From the NCBI GenBank assembly GCA_037952775.1, contig JBANAY010000003.1:37138001-37202000 (forward strand): 64,000 bases of DNA, read 5' to 3'. The DNA is from Clonostachys chloroleuca. Taxonomy: Eukaryota > Ascomycota > Sordariomycetes > Hypocreales > Bionectriaceae. The notes under the pieces are model-generated. The model made no database searches, was not told the DNA's origin, and worked only from the letters and a program-made list of their open reading frames with translations. Shown piece after piece: positions 45,591 to 55,064 of the stretch (position 1 is the stretch's first letter; each line of letters starts with the position of its first letter). The translations under genes were made by a program, and so were the position numbers.

Positions 45591-45893
45591 CTAGGGCATG
45601 TTGAAACACGATACACACTTCAAGCATGGCGAGTCTGCCACAATCACCTCGGGGTGCAGGAACCCGGGGACAAAGTTGCGGCAGATGGAGCTCGCTTGTG
45701 TGTACGGGTTGAACGTTCGGTACCTCTCCAGATCGCACACCTTGCTTCCCTCCTCGACATATTTGTAGGGAAAGGGGTAGTCGAGGTGGTGAGCACGTCC
45801 GTCTATGTAGACGATCTGGGCGTTGGCGTTGGTCTGGGGGCACCTGGGGTGAAGACACGGACAGACACGGTACTTGTAGTCCATGACGCACAT
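45591..45893 (-). CDS. Small Cys-rich protein, MC-start family, copy 2
   Basis: 100 residues from ATG 45893: MCVMDYKYRVCPCLHPRC, then a Tyr/His-rich middle (YIDGRAHHLDYPFPYKY) and a C-terminal C-x2-C-x2-C (SPCLKCVSC). No signal peptide or membrane segment. The spacing of MC and CPC matches copy 1 about 1 kb away in the same orientation, suggesting an old tandem duplication. The frame is open upstream to 46250, but that part is low-complexity, so the Met directly before CVMDY is preferred. Unknown function; a metal-binding role is only a guess from the Cys and His content. Confidence 0.55.
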   Translation of the reverse strand: MCVMDYKYRVCPCLHPRCPQTNANAQIVYIDGRAHHLDYPFPYKYVEEGSKVCDLERYRTFNPYTQASSICRNFVPGFLHPEVIVADSPCLKCVSCFNMP

Positions 45894-46720
45894 TTTCGAC
45901 TTGTTGATTGAAGTATTCTTAGGCCTTCCACCCTCTTCTCCGTGTTCGATGGAGTTTCTTGTCGTTGTTGTTGCGGTTCTCGGTTTCTTTTCTTTTTCTC
46001 CCTTGCCTCGAGCTCCCACCAAGCTCGGTTGGGTCAATAGTGAAGGGCAAGCGCTTCTCGAGGCCGTGCGTTTGTATTGATTGACAAGTAAGTAATGGGA
46101 GACTTTATTCCCGAATATCTTGTAGTGACGGTGCCACGTTGTGTAATATATGTTTTGTATCTGTCTACCAGCATCTCCCCAATCATTGACAAATTGTATT
46201 CGTTTCCCGCCCCCCTCAGCCCCCTCACCCTCCTCCTGACAAGGCTGCACCTCTTAATCTACCTCGCTCTCTCTTTATTTAACAAGTAAGATAAGTCAGG
46301 GAAGTCTTACGAGACTTGAAACATGCAGGCGAGGGAAATGGGGAAGGGGGGGCAAAGTAAGGGGGGAGGGGGACGTCAGCTTTGCAACAAATACGCCACG
46401 ATCACAGGTGCGCTTCCGGTCAGGAGGACGCGCTGGGGGGATTTGATTACCTTGGCCGTGTACGGGACTTGCATTTGCGATGCATGACTTGGCACATTGG
46501 GCTGCCAGACCTCGAGTAAGACGGGCTTCGTCTGGCCCGGAACCAAACAGTCTGGAGCACGAAATCTCCACTCTCAATCCGTCAATGTTGTTTCATGATA
46601 GATAAATTTGTGCAGTTATTTCTTTTTTTAATACATGGTTTTCAAAATATCTCCAAACATTTTAAATTTTGCTTTTCCATTCGAATCCTTCGATCTGTCG
46701 AACCTATGATCTCAGTCCCT
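45894..46720. other. Intergenic
   Basis: Upstream of Cys-rich copy 2 and 3' of the aminotransferase. No gene supported. Confidence 0.5.
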
Positions 46721-48002
46721 CTACTCCATCTGATCCACGGTCGGCGTCTTCCCATTCCGCTCACGCTCAGGCCCCGCCAGCTCCAGATCGTTGGTGCCGA
46801 CCTCGACCCTCCAGCCAAATGCGTCCTCTACCTTGCCCAGCTGGATGGCCTTGAGCTGCGTAATCAGCTTCAGGCAGATGGGCCCCGCATCCTCCTGCTC
46901 CTGGGGGAGGAACGTCACGACCTCCTCCCCCTTGCCGACGCTCACGCGGGGCGAGTCGGGGGAAAGCCCGCCAGCCGGGACGTTTCGACGGGTGATGGAG
47001 CGGATGGGCACGAGGGCCGCGGCGGTGCCCGCGGCCATGACCTCGGAGAAGGCCGGCAGCTCGCCGTACTTGATGGCGCGCTGCTCGACCTTCCAGCCGA
47101 AGCTGCGGCCGATCTGGAGGATACTGTCGCTGGTGACGCTGTCGATGATGCACTTTGAGCTGGGGACCACGAGCGTGACGTCGTTTGCGTCGCTCGGGTT
47201 CACGACGGCCCCGATGAAGCCGCTCGTGCTGAACTCGTCAATCTCCTCGTGCCGGGCGCTGTCGAGGTGGAGGGTGATGCCGTAGCCGTCGCCGCGCGGG
47301 CGGCGTCGCTCCAGCGCAGGACGGGGGCGTAGTTGCCGCCGACCTTGGCGCTGCCGACGCCGTTGGGGGCGGCGCGGTCAAACTCCTCGAGGATCAGGGC
47401 CTTGACGGGGTGCGTCCCGTGGTAGACGCCCGTGGGGATGACGAAGACGGCGAAGGTGTACTCGTCCGGGGGGCTCAGGCCGAGCTGGGCGCTGGAGCCG
47501 TAGATCTGGGGTCGGATGTAGAGGGCGGCGCCCGTCTCGTGGGGGTACGAACTCGGCGTTGAGGGCCACGGCGGCCCTGACGGCCTTGAGGAAGAGCTCC
47601 TCGGGGACCCGGGGCATGGAGACGACGTCGGCCGAGTGCTGCATGCGGCGGGCGTTGCGGTCGGGGCGGAAGATGGTGATGGCGGCGTCGTTGGGGGTTC
47701 GGAAAGCCTTGAGGCCCTCGTAGGCCTGCTGGCCATAGTTCAGGGCCGGAGCCATGCCGTGAATTCGCATGTAGGGGTCGGCGACGAAGCGGAGGGGACT
47801 CCATTCCCCGGTGGACTTGGACCAGGTGGACTCGATGTGGCCATTGACTGTTGGTATCGGTGCCAGTTAGGACGGGAACACTTCAGGTAGCCGTAGCTGC
47901 GCGTAGGAGAGGGGAAGGAGCGGTGATCTTACCCTCGCGAACCTTGAAGCCGACATTAGACCAGTCGATGGTGTTGACTGGTGGTGGGGGAAAGGCCGAC
48001 AT
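46721..48002 (-). CDS. Branched-chain amino acid aminotransferase, two frameshifts
   Basis: PLP enzyme exchanging amino groups between Leu/Ile/Val and 2-oxoglutarate. Start MSAFPPPPVNTIDWSNVGFK at 48002; intron at about 47850-47932 (GTAAGA to CCAACAG) joins to NGHIESTWSKSTGEWSPLRF. Fold-type IV motifs: NYGQQAYEGLKAF, ALYIRPQIYGSSAQLGLSP, PLP-lysine region GSAKVGGNYAPVL, GFIGAVVNPSDAND, then EVMAAGTAAALVPIRSI. The reading frame breaks twice: at a run of five G (47541-47545, between NAEFVP and HETGAAL) and at about 47294-47300 (between WSDAARA and GDGYGITLHLD). The two indels compensate, so both ends share one frame, but the frame between them would stop early. All other motifs are sound. The DNA is very GC-rich here, so sequencing error is likely; if real, the enzyme is dead. 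About 380 residues when read through. Confidence 0.85.
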
Positions 48003-48628
48003 GATTGAAGCCCGTAGATATGATGTGGAAGCGTCTAGTTGTTCTTAGAGGGAGCGAGGACTCAGATCAATGGATTCTCTTGCTTCTGAGGGCGCGGGAA
48101 AGCCGGAATTCCCCAACAAATTGCAATCGAGGAGACGACAAGCCATCTAATGGTTTGGTCATTCCATAGCGGGGCCCGATGTCGCTAGAGGCTAGAGCTG
48201 TCTAGGGTCGCGGATATTCGAGGAGCTGCCATGAAGTGGGAGCATTTTGGTGGGGGCGTCTCCGATCATCGCGGGGTAGTACGTCTGGTCTCTTACCCTA
48301 TACCTTAGCCAATCATGGCAGCCTTATTTGCATCAGATCCATTTGAGCAGAATAAAGAAAGCAACCCTGAGACGAGATCGGTGACTCTTGCGGATGTTTA
48401 CTTTGAATTGAGGGATTAAAAATCTCATTGAGGTGTTGAGCTAAAATACTCCAAGAGTTGTCTTACTCTCATAAATGAGCAGAGTGAATCATTTTTGACC
48501 TGGTACGCTAAAATCTCAGGTATATTCGTCAAGAAAAAGAGTAAAGTAGGTAGGTGGGTAGGTAGGTATAGGTAGCTGCCTCTCATAAACATCAAGGACA
48601 CCCTTGCCGATCATAAAACTCCTTCCGT
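48003..48628. other. Intergenic with TAGG microsatellite
   Basis: Promoter of the aminotransferase and 3' flank of the PEBP gene; a GGTA/TAGG microsatellite lies at 48546-48575. Confidence 0.5.
48546..48575. repeat. TAGG-type microsatellite
   Basis: Imperfect tetranucleotide repeat taggtaggtgggtaggtagg followed by tataggtag. Confidence 0.85.
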
Positions 48629-49400
48629 CTACTCAGACCAACCATCACCAGCACCAAGCATCCAATTCACGCTCACCAGATTCAACCCGTATTTACTCAC
48701 AAACGCAGCCGGGTCAAACGATCTCCTCTGCACAAACTCCTCTCCCCCAACATCCTCTTTTGTCAGATCAAGTCCCTTGGGCTCCCTAAAGAGCAGGAAC
48801 AGGTAGCGGTGGGGTTTTGAACTGCGGCGCATCAGGAAGTCAGCAGAAAATCGCCAAAACTCAACGGTCCGAGGGGGAACGTACTCATCCTTGGGTCCCG
48901 GGCCAAGATACTCCGTCAGGGCGCGCTTCGTCTGCCCTACGATATCGTCTGCACTCTTCAGTGGCTGGAGACCCGGCAGGACCCAGTGCCGCCAGAAGGC
49001 AAACTTGGGGTCATCTGGCGTAGGTGCATCTGGGTCGACTAGTAGCAGGAGGTATGATGCGCCGTCCGGGGCGCCGTCCTTTAAAAGATCATATTTAGAA
49101 AATGTATCAAATGAACGCCAAAATCTCAGTTGACACTGGGGCCAGATATCTGTGCGTGGAATTCCACGGGGGACCTCGGCTCTTAAAACTCACTTCGGAG
49201 GGAAATGAGACTGATGGCGCAGTCTTGACTTCAGTGACGCGGAACAGGTTTCCGAGATCCAGAGGGCGGTCGCCGTAGGTGATGTTGAGCTTGGTCGTTG
49301 GCTTGAATCCCTGAGGGATGAGGCTGGCGGCAGAGCCAGGGACCAGATTTGCCTTTTCAAGGGAGCTCGCCAGAGCTAGTGCATATTCTTCCAAAACCAT
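48629..49400 (-). CDS. Phosphatidylethanolamine-binding protein (PEBP) family, TFS1-like
   Basis: Three exons: MVLEEYALALASSLEKANLV to VSFPSE (49400 to about 49195, donor GTGAGT), then DGAPDGASYLLLLVDPDAPT to LGPGPKD (about 49080-48885, acceptor TTTTAAAG, donor GTACGT), then SKPHRYLFLLFREPKGL to the end. The PEBP signature VDPDAPTPDDPKFAFWRHW, with the ligand-pocket DPDxP and the H-W pair, and the second motif PHRYLFLLFREP are intact. Yeast members inhibit carboxypeptidase Y and modulate Ras signalling. No signal peptide, so cytoplasmic. About 220 residues, normal for the family. Confidence in the family is high; the exact role in this fungus is unknown. Confidence 0.88.
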
Positions 49401-49915
49401 TCTGTCAGTGATTTAATGATTCTCGTGGTGTACAGTAGAATAAGACCCGGTGGGGGAAAGTATTTGCAATAAAATTATCACGATTTAAAGGGTACAGGAT
49501 TCGTGTATTTAAGCTATGGAGGAGGTGATCACATCAATCTCGATGAGGTCATTCTAGTGGTGGAATAATCAGCTTGTTTCGCCAAAGCATGACGCATGTA
49601 ACCTCAGGGTCCAGCTACCTAATTAGTGGCAACGAGCTTGCCGACGGTAAGACTGAGATCAGCAATCGATTCGCTAGCGCCTTGGAACTTTGCTGCGCCC
49701 ACCAGATCCAACTCAAATGACCAAGTGTGTTGTGGACGGGAGCAACAAGACCTCCGGGTCCGAGCAAATAAGGTATACGGTCTATTTAGGGCGCTCTGTT
49801 CAATCCACTACAAGTACTACTATTGCTGCTACAATGAACGGCATGGCAACAACCCATGGAGGTGTCTGTTTTTATGTCTTTCGCTACACTGGCCTTCTTT
49901 TCTTCGCAGTTCCTC
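49401..49915. other. Intergenic
   Basis: Promoter of the PEBP gene and 3' flank of the phospholipase C gene. No gene supported. Confidence 0.5.
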
Positions 49916-51652
49916 CTAGATATCCTCAAACTCAAACCTGACAAGAACGCTGCAGTCGCTTTCCTTGCCCTTGAGGTCCATCATGCGGAGAAAGCTCCAG
50001 CCCGGTGTAACATACGAAAGACGTACTGCAAGGGCGGCAACAATGGGGTTCACAGCCCATGAATCATCACTCTTGATAAGGAGTCTTAGAAATACGAGCT
50101 CATTGTCGTCGTACTCCCACTCAAGTGTCTCATCCCAGATCGGGTCGGTGGGCGGGGGATTCTCACCACGGTGGAGGAAGCCAAGTTTATGCTGTCGATA
50201 CGCCGAAGTCTTGCGCTTTGGTGGTTCGTTTTCCAGGTCGTCCGGGTGATATAGATTGCAAGTGAGGTATGGCTTGATCGCATCGTCCCCGTCGTTGTCC
50301 TCCTGAAGGGGCACATTGGATGCACCTGCGACATGCAGACGCAGCCTCTTCTTTCGCCCAGTGGCGATATTTCCACTGCCTCCGGCGCGGAGAGCTTCGG
50401 GTTTCAGGACGAAGCCATCCGTGCCGAAGAACAGCGCATCGTTCAGCTGATTGCTCGTGCCGTACGTCTGCCAGTTCAGAGCGCAGACCTGGGCACCCAG
50501 ACCCCAGAATGGGACAGGCTTCAGATTCGACGACGTAATGCGTGTACCCTTTGGAAAGACTCTCATCAAGTGGCGCGAGTTATGGACGGAAATTGGCACC
50601 TTGTTCGCTGGCAAATGCGTTTTCAATCCAGACTCTGATACGTTGATAAGATGATGGTGTGGTCCATTGAGAAGCTCGCCGGAATCAAACCATGAGTTAT
50701 TAACGGGTTTGACGGATTGCGCGTAGACTCCTAGCGCCGCAAGCTCTGGGATGATGAGGGTAGAAGGCTGGGTCTTCTTCTTCTGCTTATACTCCTGCCT
50801 GGCCTTCCTTTCCTCCTCAGTAATTTCGACGCCGTCCTCTTCTTCTTCTTCGTCATCGTCGTCATCGTGCTCGACTTCATCGGGGAAATGGAACTCGACG
50901 ATAACCGCGATACTGGCACGAAGCTCTTTCAAGGTTACATGTTCGGGATCGGCTCCCTCGCGAATTGCTTTACTGAGCAGCCGATCACCCCAGACCTCAT
51001 TCATGATCTGAACCAAGCGCAGCTGTCCCTCAGGGCCGCAGTGGTTCTCAAGGGAGATCAGGATGGGCGAGGGCTCCTGGCCCGGGGTCTTGAAAGTAGC
51101 TTCAAGCTCCTCGTCATACACATCTCGGATCGTCTCGCAAACGGCTCGGAACGGAATGTGGGACACCAATGTATACCCGTGGGTTACCTTGGGCTCTTGG
51201 ACGTTGTCAGGATTGTCCCAGGCATCAATCTCGACACAGCGAGAGCCGGTGGTCAGAGCAGTCCTGTACCCTGAGGCATTCGATTCTCCAAACAGCTGGT
51301 GGGCCAGCAGGTAGGTGTTGTGGCTGGAGCTGATGAAATAGTCGGGGAGGGGGTATGATCGGTCGGTTACGATGGGAGGGACGTGGATGTGAGGCTTGCA
51401 AAGGAGCGAACGCAGCGCTTCGGTATGATGTTCTGCGCCGAGACCAACATCTCGCTCGGGAAGGATCTCGTGTTTGGCAATAAACGCCTTGAGGGCATGG
51501 CTGACTGGCAGGGTGGCCTTGGCCGAGTCGAGAATGTGGAAGTGGTTGCCCACAGCGCCAGGTTCGATGGTGTCGCCGACGTCCTCGTTGCCCTTGCGGC
51601 TATGCTTCGAAAAGGGGTTCAAATTGGCGATTTGTGCTGTGATGTCGGCCAT
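49916..51652 (-). CDS. Phosphoinositide-specific phospholipase C
   Basis: 578 residues, single exon. It hydrolyses PIP2 to diacylglycerol and IP3. The catalytic X domain (about residues 95-250) has SSSHNTYLLAHQLFGESN with the first catalytic His, CVEIDAWD, and the second His region VTHGYTLVSHIPF; ILISLENHCG supplies the substrate-binding part. An acidic linker (EHDDDDDEEEEEDG) separates X from the Y domain (TRITSSNLKPVPFWGLGAQV; ALNWQTYGTSNQLNDALFFG; GFVLKPEALR). A C2 domain closes the protein (RLRLHVAGASNVP to VRFEFEDI). There is no PH or EF-hand domain at the N-terminus, so this is one of the short PLC forms found alongside the PLC1-type enzyme in filamentous fungi. Calcium is probably bound through the X and C2 domains. 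Confidence 0.93.
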   Translation of the reverse strand: MADITAQIANLNPFSKHSRKGNEDVGDTIEPGAVGNHFHILDSAKATLPVSHALKAFIAKHEILPERDVGLGAEHHTEALRSLLCKPHIHVPPIVTDRSYPLPDYFISSSHNTYLLAHQLFGESNASGYRTALTTGSRCVEIDAWDNPDNVQEPKVTHGYTLVSHIPFRAVCETIRDVYDEELEATFKTPGQEPSPILISLENHCGPEGQLRLVQIMNEVWGDRLLSKAIREGADPEHVTLKELRASIAVIVEFHFPDEVEHDDDDDEEEEEDGVEITEEERKARQEYKQKKKTQPSTLIIPELAALGVYAQSVKPVNNSWFDSGELLNGPHHHLINVSESGLKTHLPANKVPISVHNSRHLMRVFPKGTRITSSNLKPVPFWGLGAQVCALNWQTYGTSNQLNDALFFGTDGFVLKPEALRAGGSGNIATGRKKRLRLHVAGASNVPLQEDNDGDDAIKPYLTCNLYHPDDLENEPPKRKTSAYRQHKLGFLHRGENPPPTDPIWDETLEWEYDDNELVFLRLLIKSDDSWAVNPIVAALAVRLSYVTPGWSFLRMMDLKGKESDCSVLVRFEFEDI

Positions 51653-52386
51653 GATCGAATCGAGGTCAAGGAGCTTGCCTTGAAGTGGGACGTAAAAACG
51701 GGCGTGGGGCTGGTTCCAGCTTGTAGGGCTGTTAAGCTACCCTGCGTCGTCTGTTCTAAGGGATGTGGAAGAACAGAGTTTGGCGGGGCAATACCGAACG
51801 CGATTGATGTATGAGGGGGTGAGAGCTCGGGGTGATGCTCTCGATAACTGCCCTGCTAGCTGCGGTAAGGCAATCGTTGGTTCAGTCGATGATACGCTTG
51901 TTGGCAGCTTGCGTCATCAGCTCAGTCCAAGGAGGGGGTCTGGAGAGGATATTTGGTTCATCAGCTGCGTTGTAATGGGCCGTTAGCCCCGTGATGCCTG
52001 AAACGGGATGCCAAGCTCCTTCGCGGCATCTCAGTGTGGTCCCATGTAAGCTGAGCTATCAATGGATGGGTGAAGCTGGTCATCCCTTCCCACCATCATT
52101 GACGCACTCTGCTCCCAGCCCATTCTGTTTCACGTGAAACAGTCCAGGAGCATGCTGATTCAGTGGCGATGGAAAGTGCACCCATTCAGTCCAGGTAGGC
52201 AATTGGCTGAGGAGATTCGTTAGTAATCATTAATTTTGGCAAGGGCGATCAACCACCCAGTACAGAAGAGTAGCAATAGCAAGCCAATTGCTAAGAGGGG
52301 CATTTTTAGTCTCTTGGAGGGGTACCTGGATGCATTGAGAGCTACAATCAAGTCTCTAGCGATCAATTCCTCCTTCATTGACCATC
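51653..52386. other. Divergent promoter, PLC / DUF1993 gene
   Basis: Shared upstream region of 734 bases. It contains the 18-bp palindrome described separately; no gene supported. Confidence 0.5.
52125..52142. promoter_or_regulatory. 18-bp perfect palindrome with CACGTG core
   Basis: CTGTTTCACGTGAAACAG is perfectly self-complementary, in the divergent promoter between the phospholipase C and DUF1993 genes. CACGTG is the E-box bound by fungal bHLH factors (Pho4/Cbf1 type). The inner 16 bases are identical to the bacterial parS consensus, almost certainly a coincidence of function here. Confidence 0.6.
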
Positions 52387-52905
52387 ATGGCATACAGCTT
52401 ATACGACGGAACAATTCCTGTCCTCAAGGCTGCTCTCAAGGACACAGCACACCTCCTTGAGGCGGCCCAGAAGCAGCCCAATGCCAGCAGCCTCCTTGGC
52501 GCCCGTCTCTACGAGGACATGAAGCCGCTCACTTTCCAAGTCTACACGGTCACAAAATTCACTGAGATAATCAATGCTCGGCTGTCGGGAAGGGAGGCCA
52601 TCGTATATGAGGACAACATGACTTCGTACGACGAGATGCATGCGCGCATCAACGAGGTCCTTGCCCGAGTCGAGAACACGGACAAGGACGTCGTGAACAA
52701 GCTTGGCGAGGAGGCGGCGCCCACGGCAATGGGACCGGGTGTCACGATGGATCTGACAGGCAAGGTATACGCACACGGTGTGACGCTCCCGAATATTCTC
52801 TTCCATGTGTCCATTACGTACGCGATACTTAGGAAAGAAGGCGTTCCATTGGGAAAGGCCGACTTCATGATGCCGTTTGTTCGGGAGTATGTTCCTGGTG
52901 TGTAG
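52387..52905 (+). CDS. DUF1993 family protein
   Basis: 172 residues from ATG 52387 (MAYSLYDGTIPVLKAALKDT). An all-helical bundle matching the DUF1993 family (DinB/YfiT-like putative metalloenzyme fold): N-terminal SLYDGTIPVLKAALKDTAHLL, MKPLTFQVYTVTKFTEIINAR in the middle, and the conserved C-terminal TLPNILFHVSITYAILRKEGVP with its His. Length fits the family, which is widespread in fungi and bacteria and has no confirmed activity. An upstream in-frame TTG at 52378 is not needed. No signal peptide. Divergent from the phospholipase C gene. Confidence 0.85.
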   Translation: MAYSLYDGTIPVLKAALKDTAHLLEAAQKQPNASSLLGARLYEDMKPLTFQVYTVTKFTEIINARLSGREAIVYEDNMTSYDEMHARINEVLARVENTDKDVVNKLGEEAAPTAMGPGVTMDLTGKVYAHGVTLPNILFHVSITYAILRKEGVPLGKADFMMPFVREYVPGV

Positions 52906-54545
52906 GGTGGTACTGGGGCATCTGTGGAAGGCGAGGCTCTAGTGAATCACTTGATTTCTGGTCTATGGAGCTCGGTGTCATGCGACATATAGAAATAGGT
53001 CATTGGGATTAGAAATTAAAAGAGTGTGATTGAAGATTTAAACTGATTGGTTTGCTGAATTAATCCATGGGCGAGAGATCACAATGGTATCGACGCTATC
53101 ATGACCCGGGATGCAGATTGTGTGCCTCATAGCTCAGGCTGCAATAGCGCCAGGATTCAGGCACACATTTAGCCCCACTTTTACAACCACCTAGATTTTC
53201 AATCTTGGCCGAAATTTTTTCTAATCGTTTTTCTTCTTTTCTCCATTATTGAACAACGCAAAAAACAACGTTCAGGTTTCTCTTCACATTTGATGCGAGG
53301 CCCGCCTCGTGCGAGCGCCCAAGACCATCAATCGCGAGGAACACAGAATGGAGAACAGACTACAGCGAACAATCTTGGGTGCGGTGCTTCCCTCCGCCTC
53401 GTGCGTAATGGGGAGGACCGCAATGATTGAACGTACATATTAACTCACATTGCACGTAGACACTTGCAACCTAGCCCTTGTATATTCATATTCCTCTTTA
53501 ACATCACGTAGTTCCCAAGGCGAGAAGAGAAAAGGGCGAGATCAACCCCAACAGTTGCGAGGCAACATCTGGATCACCTTCAATTGGCGCTGAAATGTTT
53601 CATCACAATTGGTCGGGCGATCCTAGGCCTTTCTTCTTTTCTCGCCTTGCAGGCAACGTGAAATATCTACCGTCCGTCAGATAAATGAATGTCCAGACAG
53701 ATGCACGGACACTCTGCCTGCGTGAAAATTTGAGTATCGTCCATCAAATTGATTGAGGCACGAGCTTCGCTGACGGCAATACAAACAGCCATGGCACTTG
53801 ACATCTACTAATCCACGGCATCTTTTGAGAAGCTTGGCCAGCGCGACTGCTATGGCTGCTGACGTCTTAGCATAGGAAGCTGCGAGTGTCCTTGTCGCAT
53901 CACTTCTGCTGCTGCGCTCACGCATGGACAAGGTAAAATTTCACTACTTGAGGAGTGGTAGAAGCCACCCTCTCGATGGTGCTTTACCAAATCTTCGTCA
54001 CCTGTTCACCATAATTGTTGATCCACGGATAGGTAGTCTTCGACCACCTCATCTGTACCAAAACTCGAGGATTAATGATATCCATTCTGCTGCCTAGTTC
54101 TACACTGCCTGAGTCGATCTATACCAAGCCTGAAAGCCAGTTTCTAAGCACTGCCTTCCTTAAGATATAGGGAAATAAAAAATGCTTCCAAGGTAATGTC
54201 CAAAAGAGATCATCAATTAAGATAAAAGAGCGAGGTCGAATCGACGTCTCGCCATACAAAGGAAAAAATAGCCAAGACCACCCCAGATGCTCATGATTTA
54301 GTAATACTTTATGGGAGTTCCAGGGTGCAAGAAGAAGAAGATTGGACGTATAGATATCTGTCGTTCGTGCACCAGGCAACAGTGCGTTTCGGTTCTTTTG
54401 TATTGTTGTTTGCTGTCATGTCTGCAGACTTTCCTCAGTTCGTGGTGAGGAAGATTCATATGTTGTCAAAGTGATGGGCACCTGGAAAAGAATGCAACTG
54501 TTAGCCTATGCTCCCCACAACGGATGAAAGAAGGTTGGGACATAC
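52906..54545. other. Intergenic
   Basis: 1.6 kb; includes the probable 3' UTR of the pheromone gene (to about 54480 or beyond). No gene supported. Confidence 0.45.
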
Positions 54546-55064
54546 TTATACTCTGAGCTCCTCGGCTCTCTTCTTATTCTTCCAGCAAGGCTGGCCGATA
54601 CGAGTGCACCACGGGTCGGGGTTCGCCTCAGGGATGGGCTCGGGCTCCGGGGCAGCCGTTGGCTCAGGCATAGCAAGCGCTTCGGCATTTCGCTTCTTGT
54701 TCTTCCAGCATGGCTGCCCGATGCGAGTGCACCACGGGTCAGGGTCGGCTTCAGCGACGGGCTCAGGCTCAGGCGCGGCGGTTGGTTCGGGCTCGGGCAT
54801 GGGCTCGGCCTCTCGCTTCTTGTTCTTCCAGCAAGGCTGTCCGATACGGGTGCACCATGGGTCAGGGTTCGCCTCAGGGGCGGGCTCAGGGTTGGGAGCT
54901 GCGGTGGGCTCGGGCATGGCGAAGGGTTCAGCATTGCGCTTGTTCTTCCAGCAAGGCTGACCGATGCGGGTGCACCAGGGGTCGGGGTCGGCAACGGCCT
55001 CGGCAGCAGGACTGGCGAGGGCGCCGCTGGCGAAGAGGGCCAAGGCAGGGAGGTAGAACTTCAT
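54546..55064 (-). CDS. ppg1: Alpha-type mating pheromone precursor, four copies of WCTRIGQPCW
   Basis: 172 residues. Signal peptide MKFYLPALALFASGALA, then four repeats. The decapeptide WCTRIGQPCW occurs at residues 30-39, 70-79, 111-120 and 152-161, each preceded by (D/N)PDP or ANPDP and followed by KNK(K)R, a Kex2 site. Spacers are rich in X-Pro and X-Ala (EPTAAPEPEPVAEADPDP), substrates for Ste13-type dipeptidyl peptidases. WC-x4-QPCW is the signature of Sordariomycete alpha pheromones, which bind the Ste2-type receptor Pre2 in mating. In the first unit the site is NKR rather than NKKR. Just after the stop a donor GTATGT, branch CTAAC and acceptor TTTTCCAG (about 54485-54541) suggest a 3'-UTR intron; alternatively splicing from AGA/GTATAA would change the last residues. 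Confidence 0.95.
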   Translation of the reverse strand: MKFYLPALALFASGALASPAAEAVADPDPWCTRIGQPCWKNKRNAEPFAMPEPTAAPNPEPAPEANPDPWCTRIGQPCWKNKKREAEPMPEPEPTAAPEPEPVAEADPDPWCTRIGQPCWKNKKRNAEALAMPEPTAAPEPEPIPEANPDPWCTRIGQPCWKNKKRAEELRV

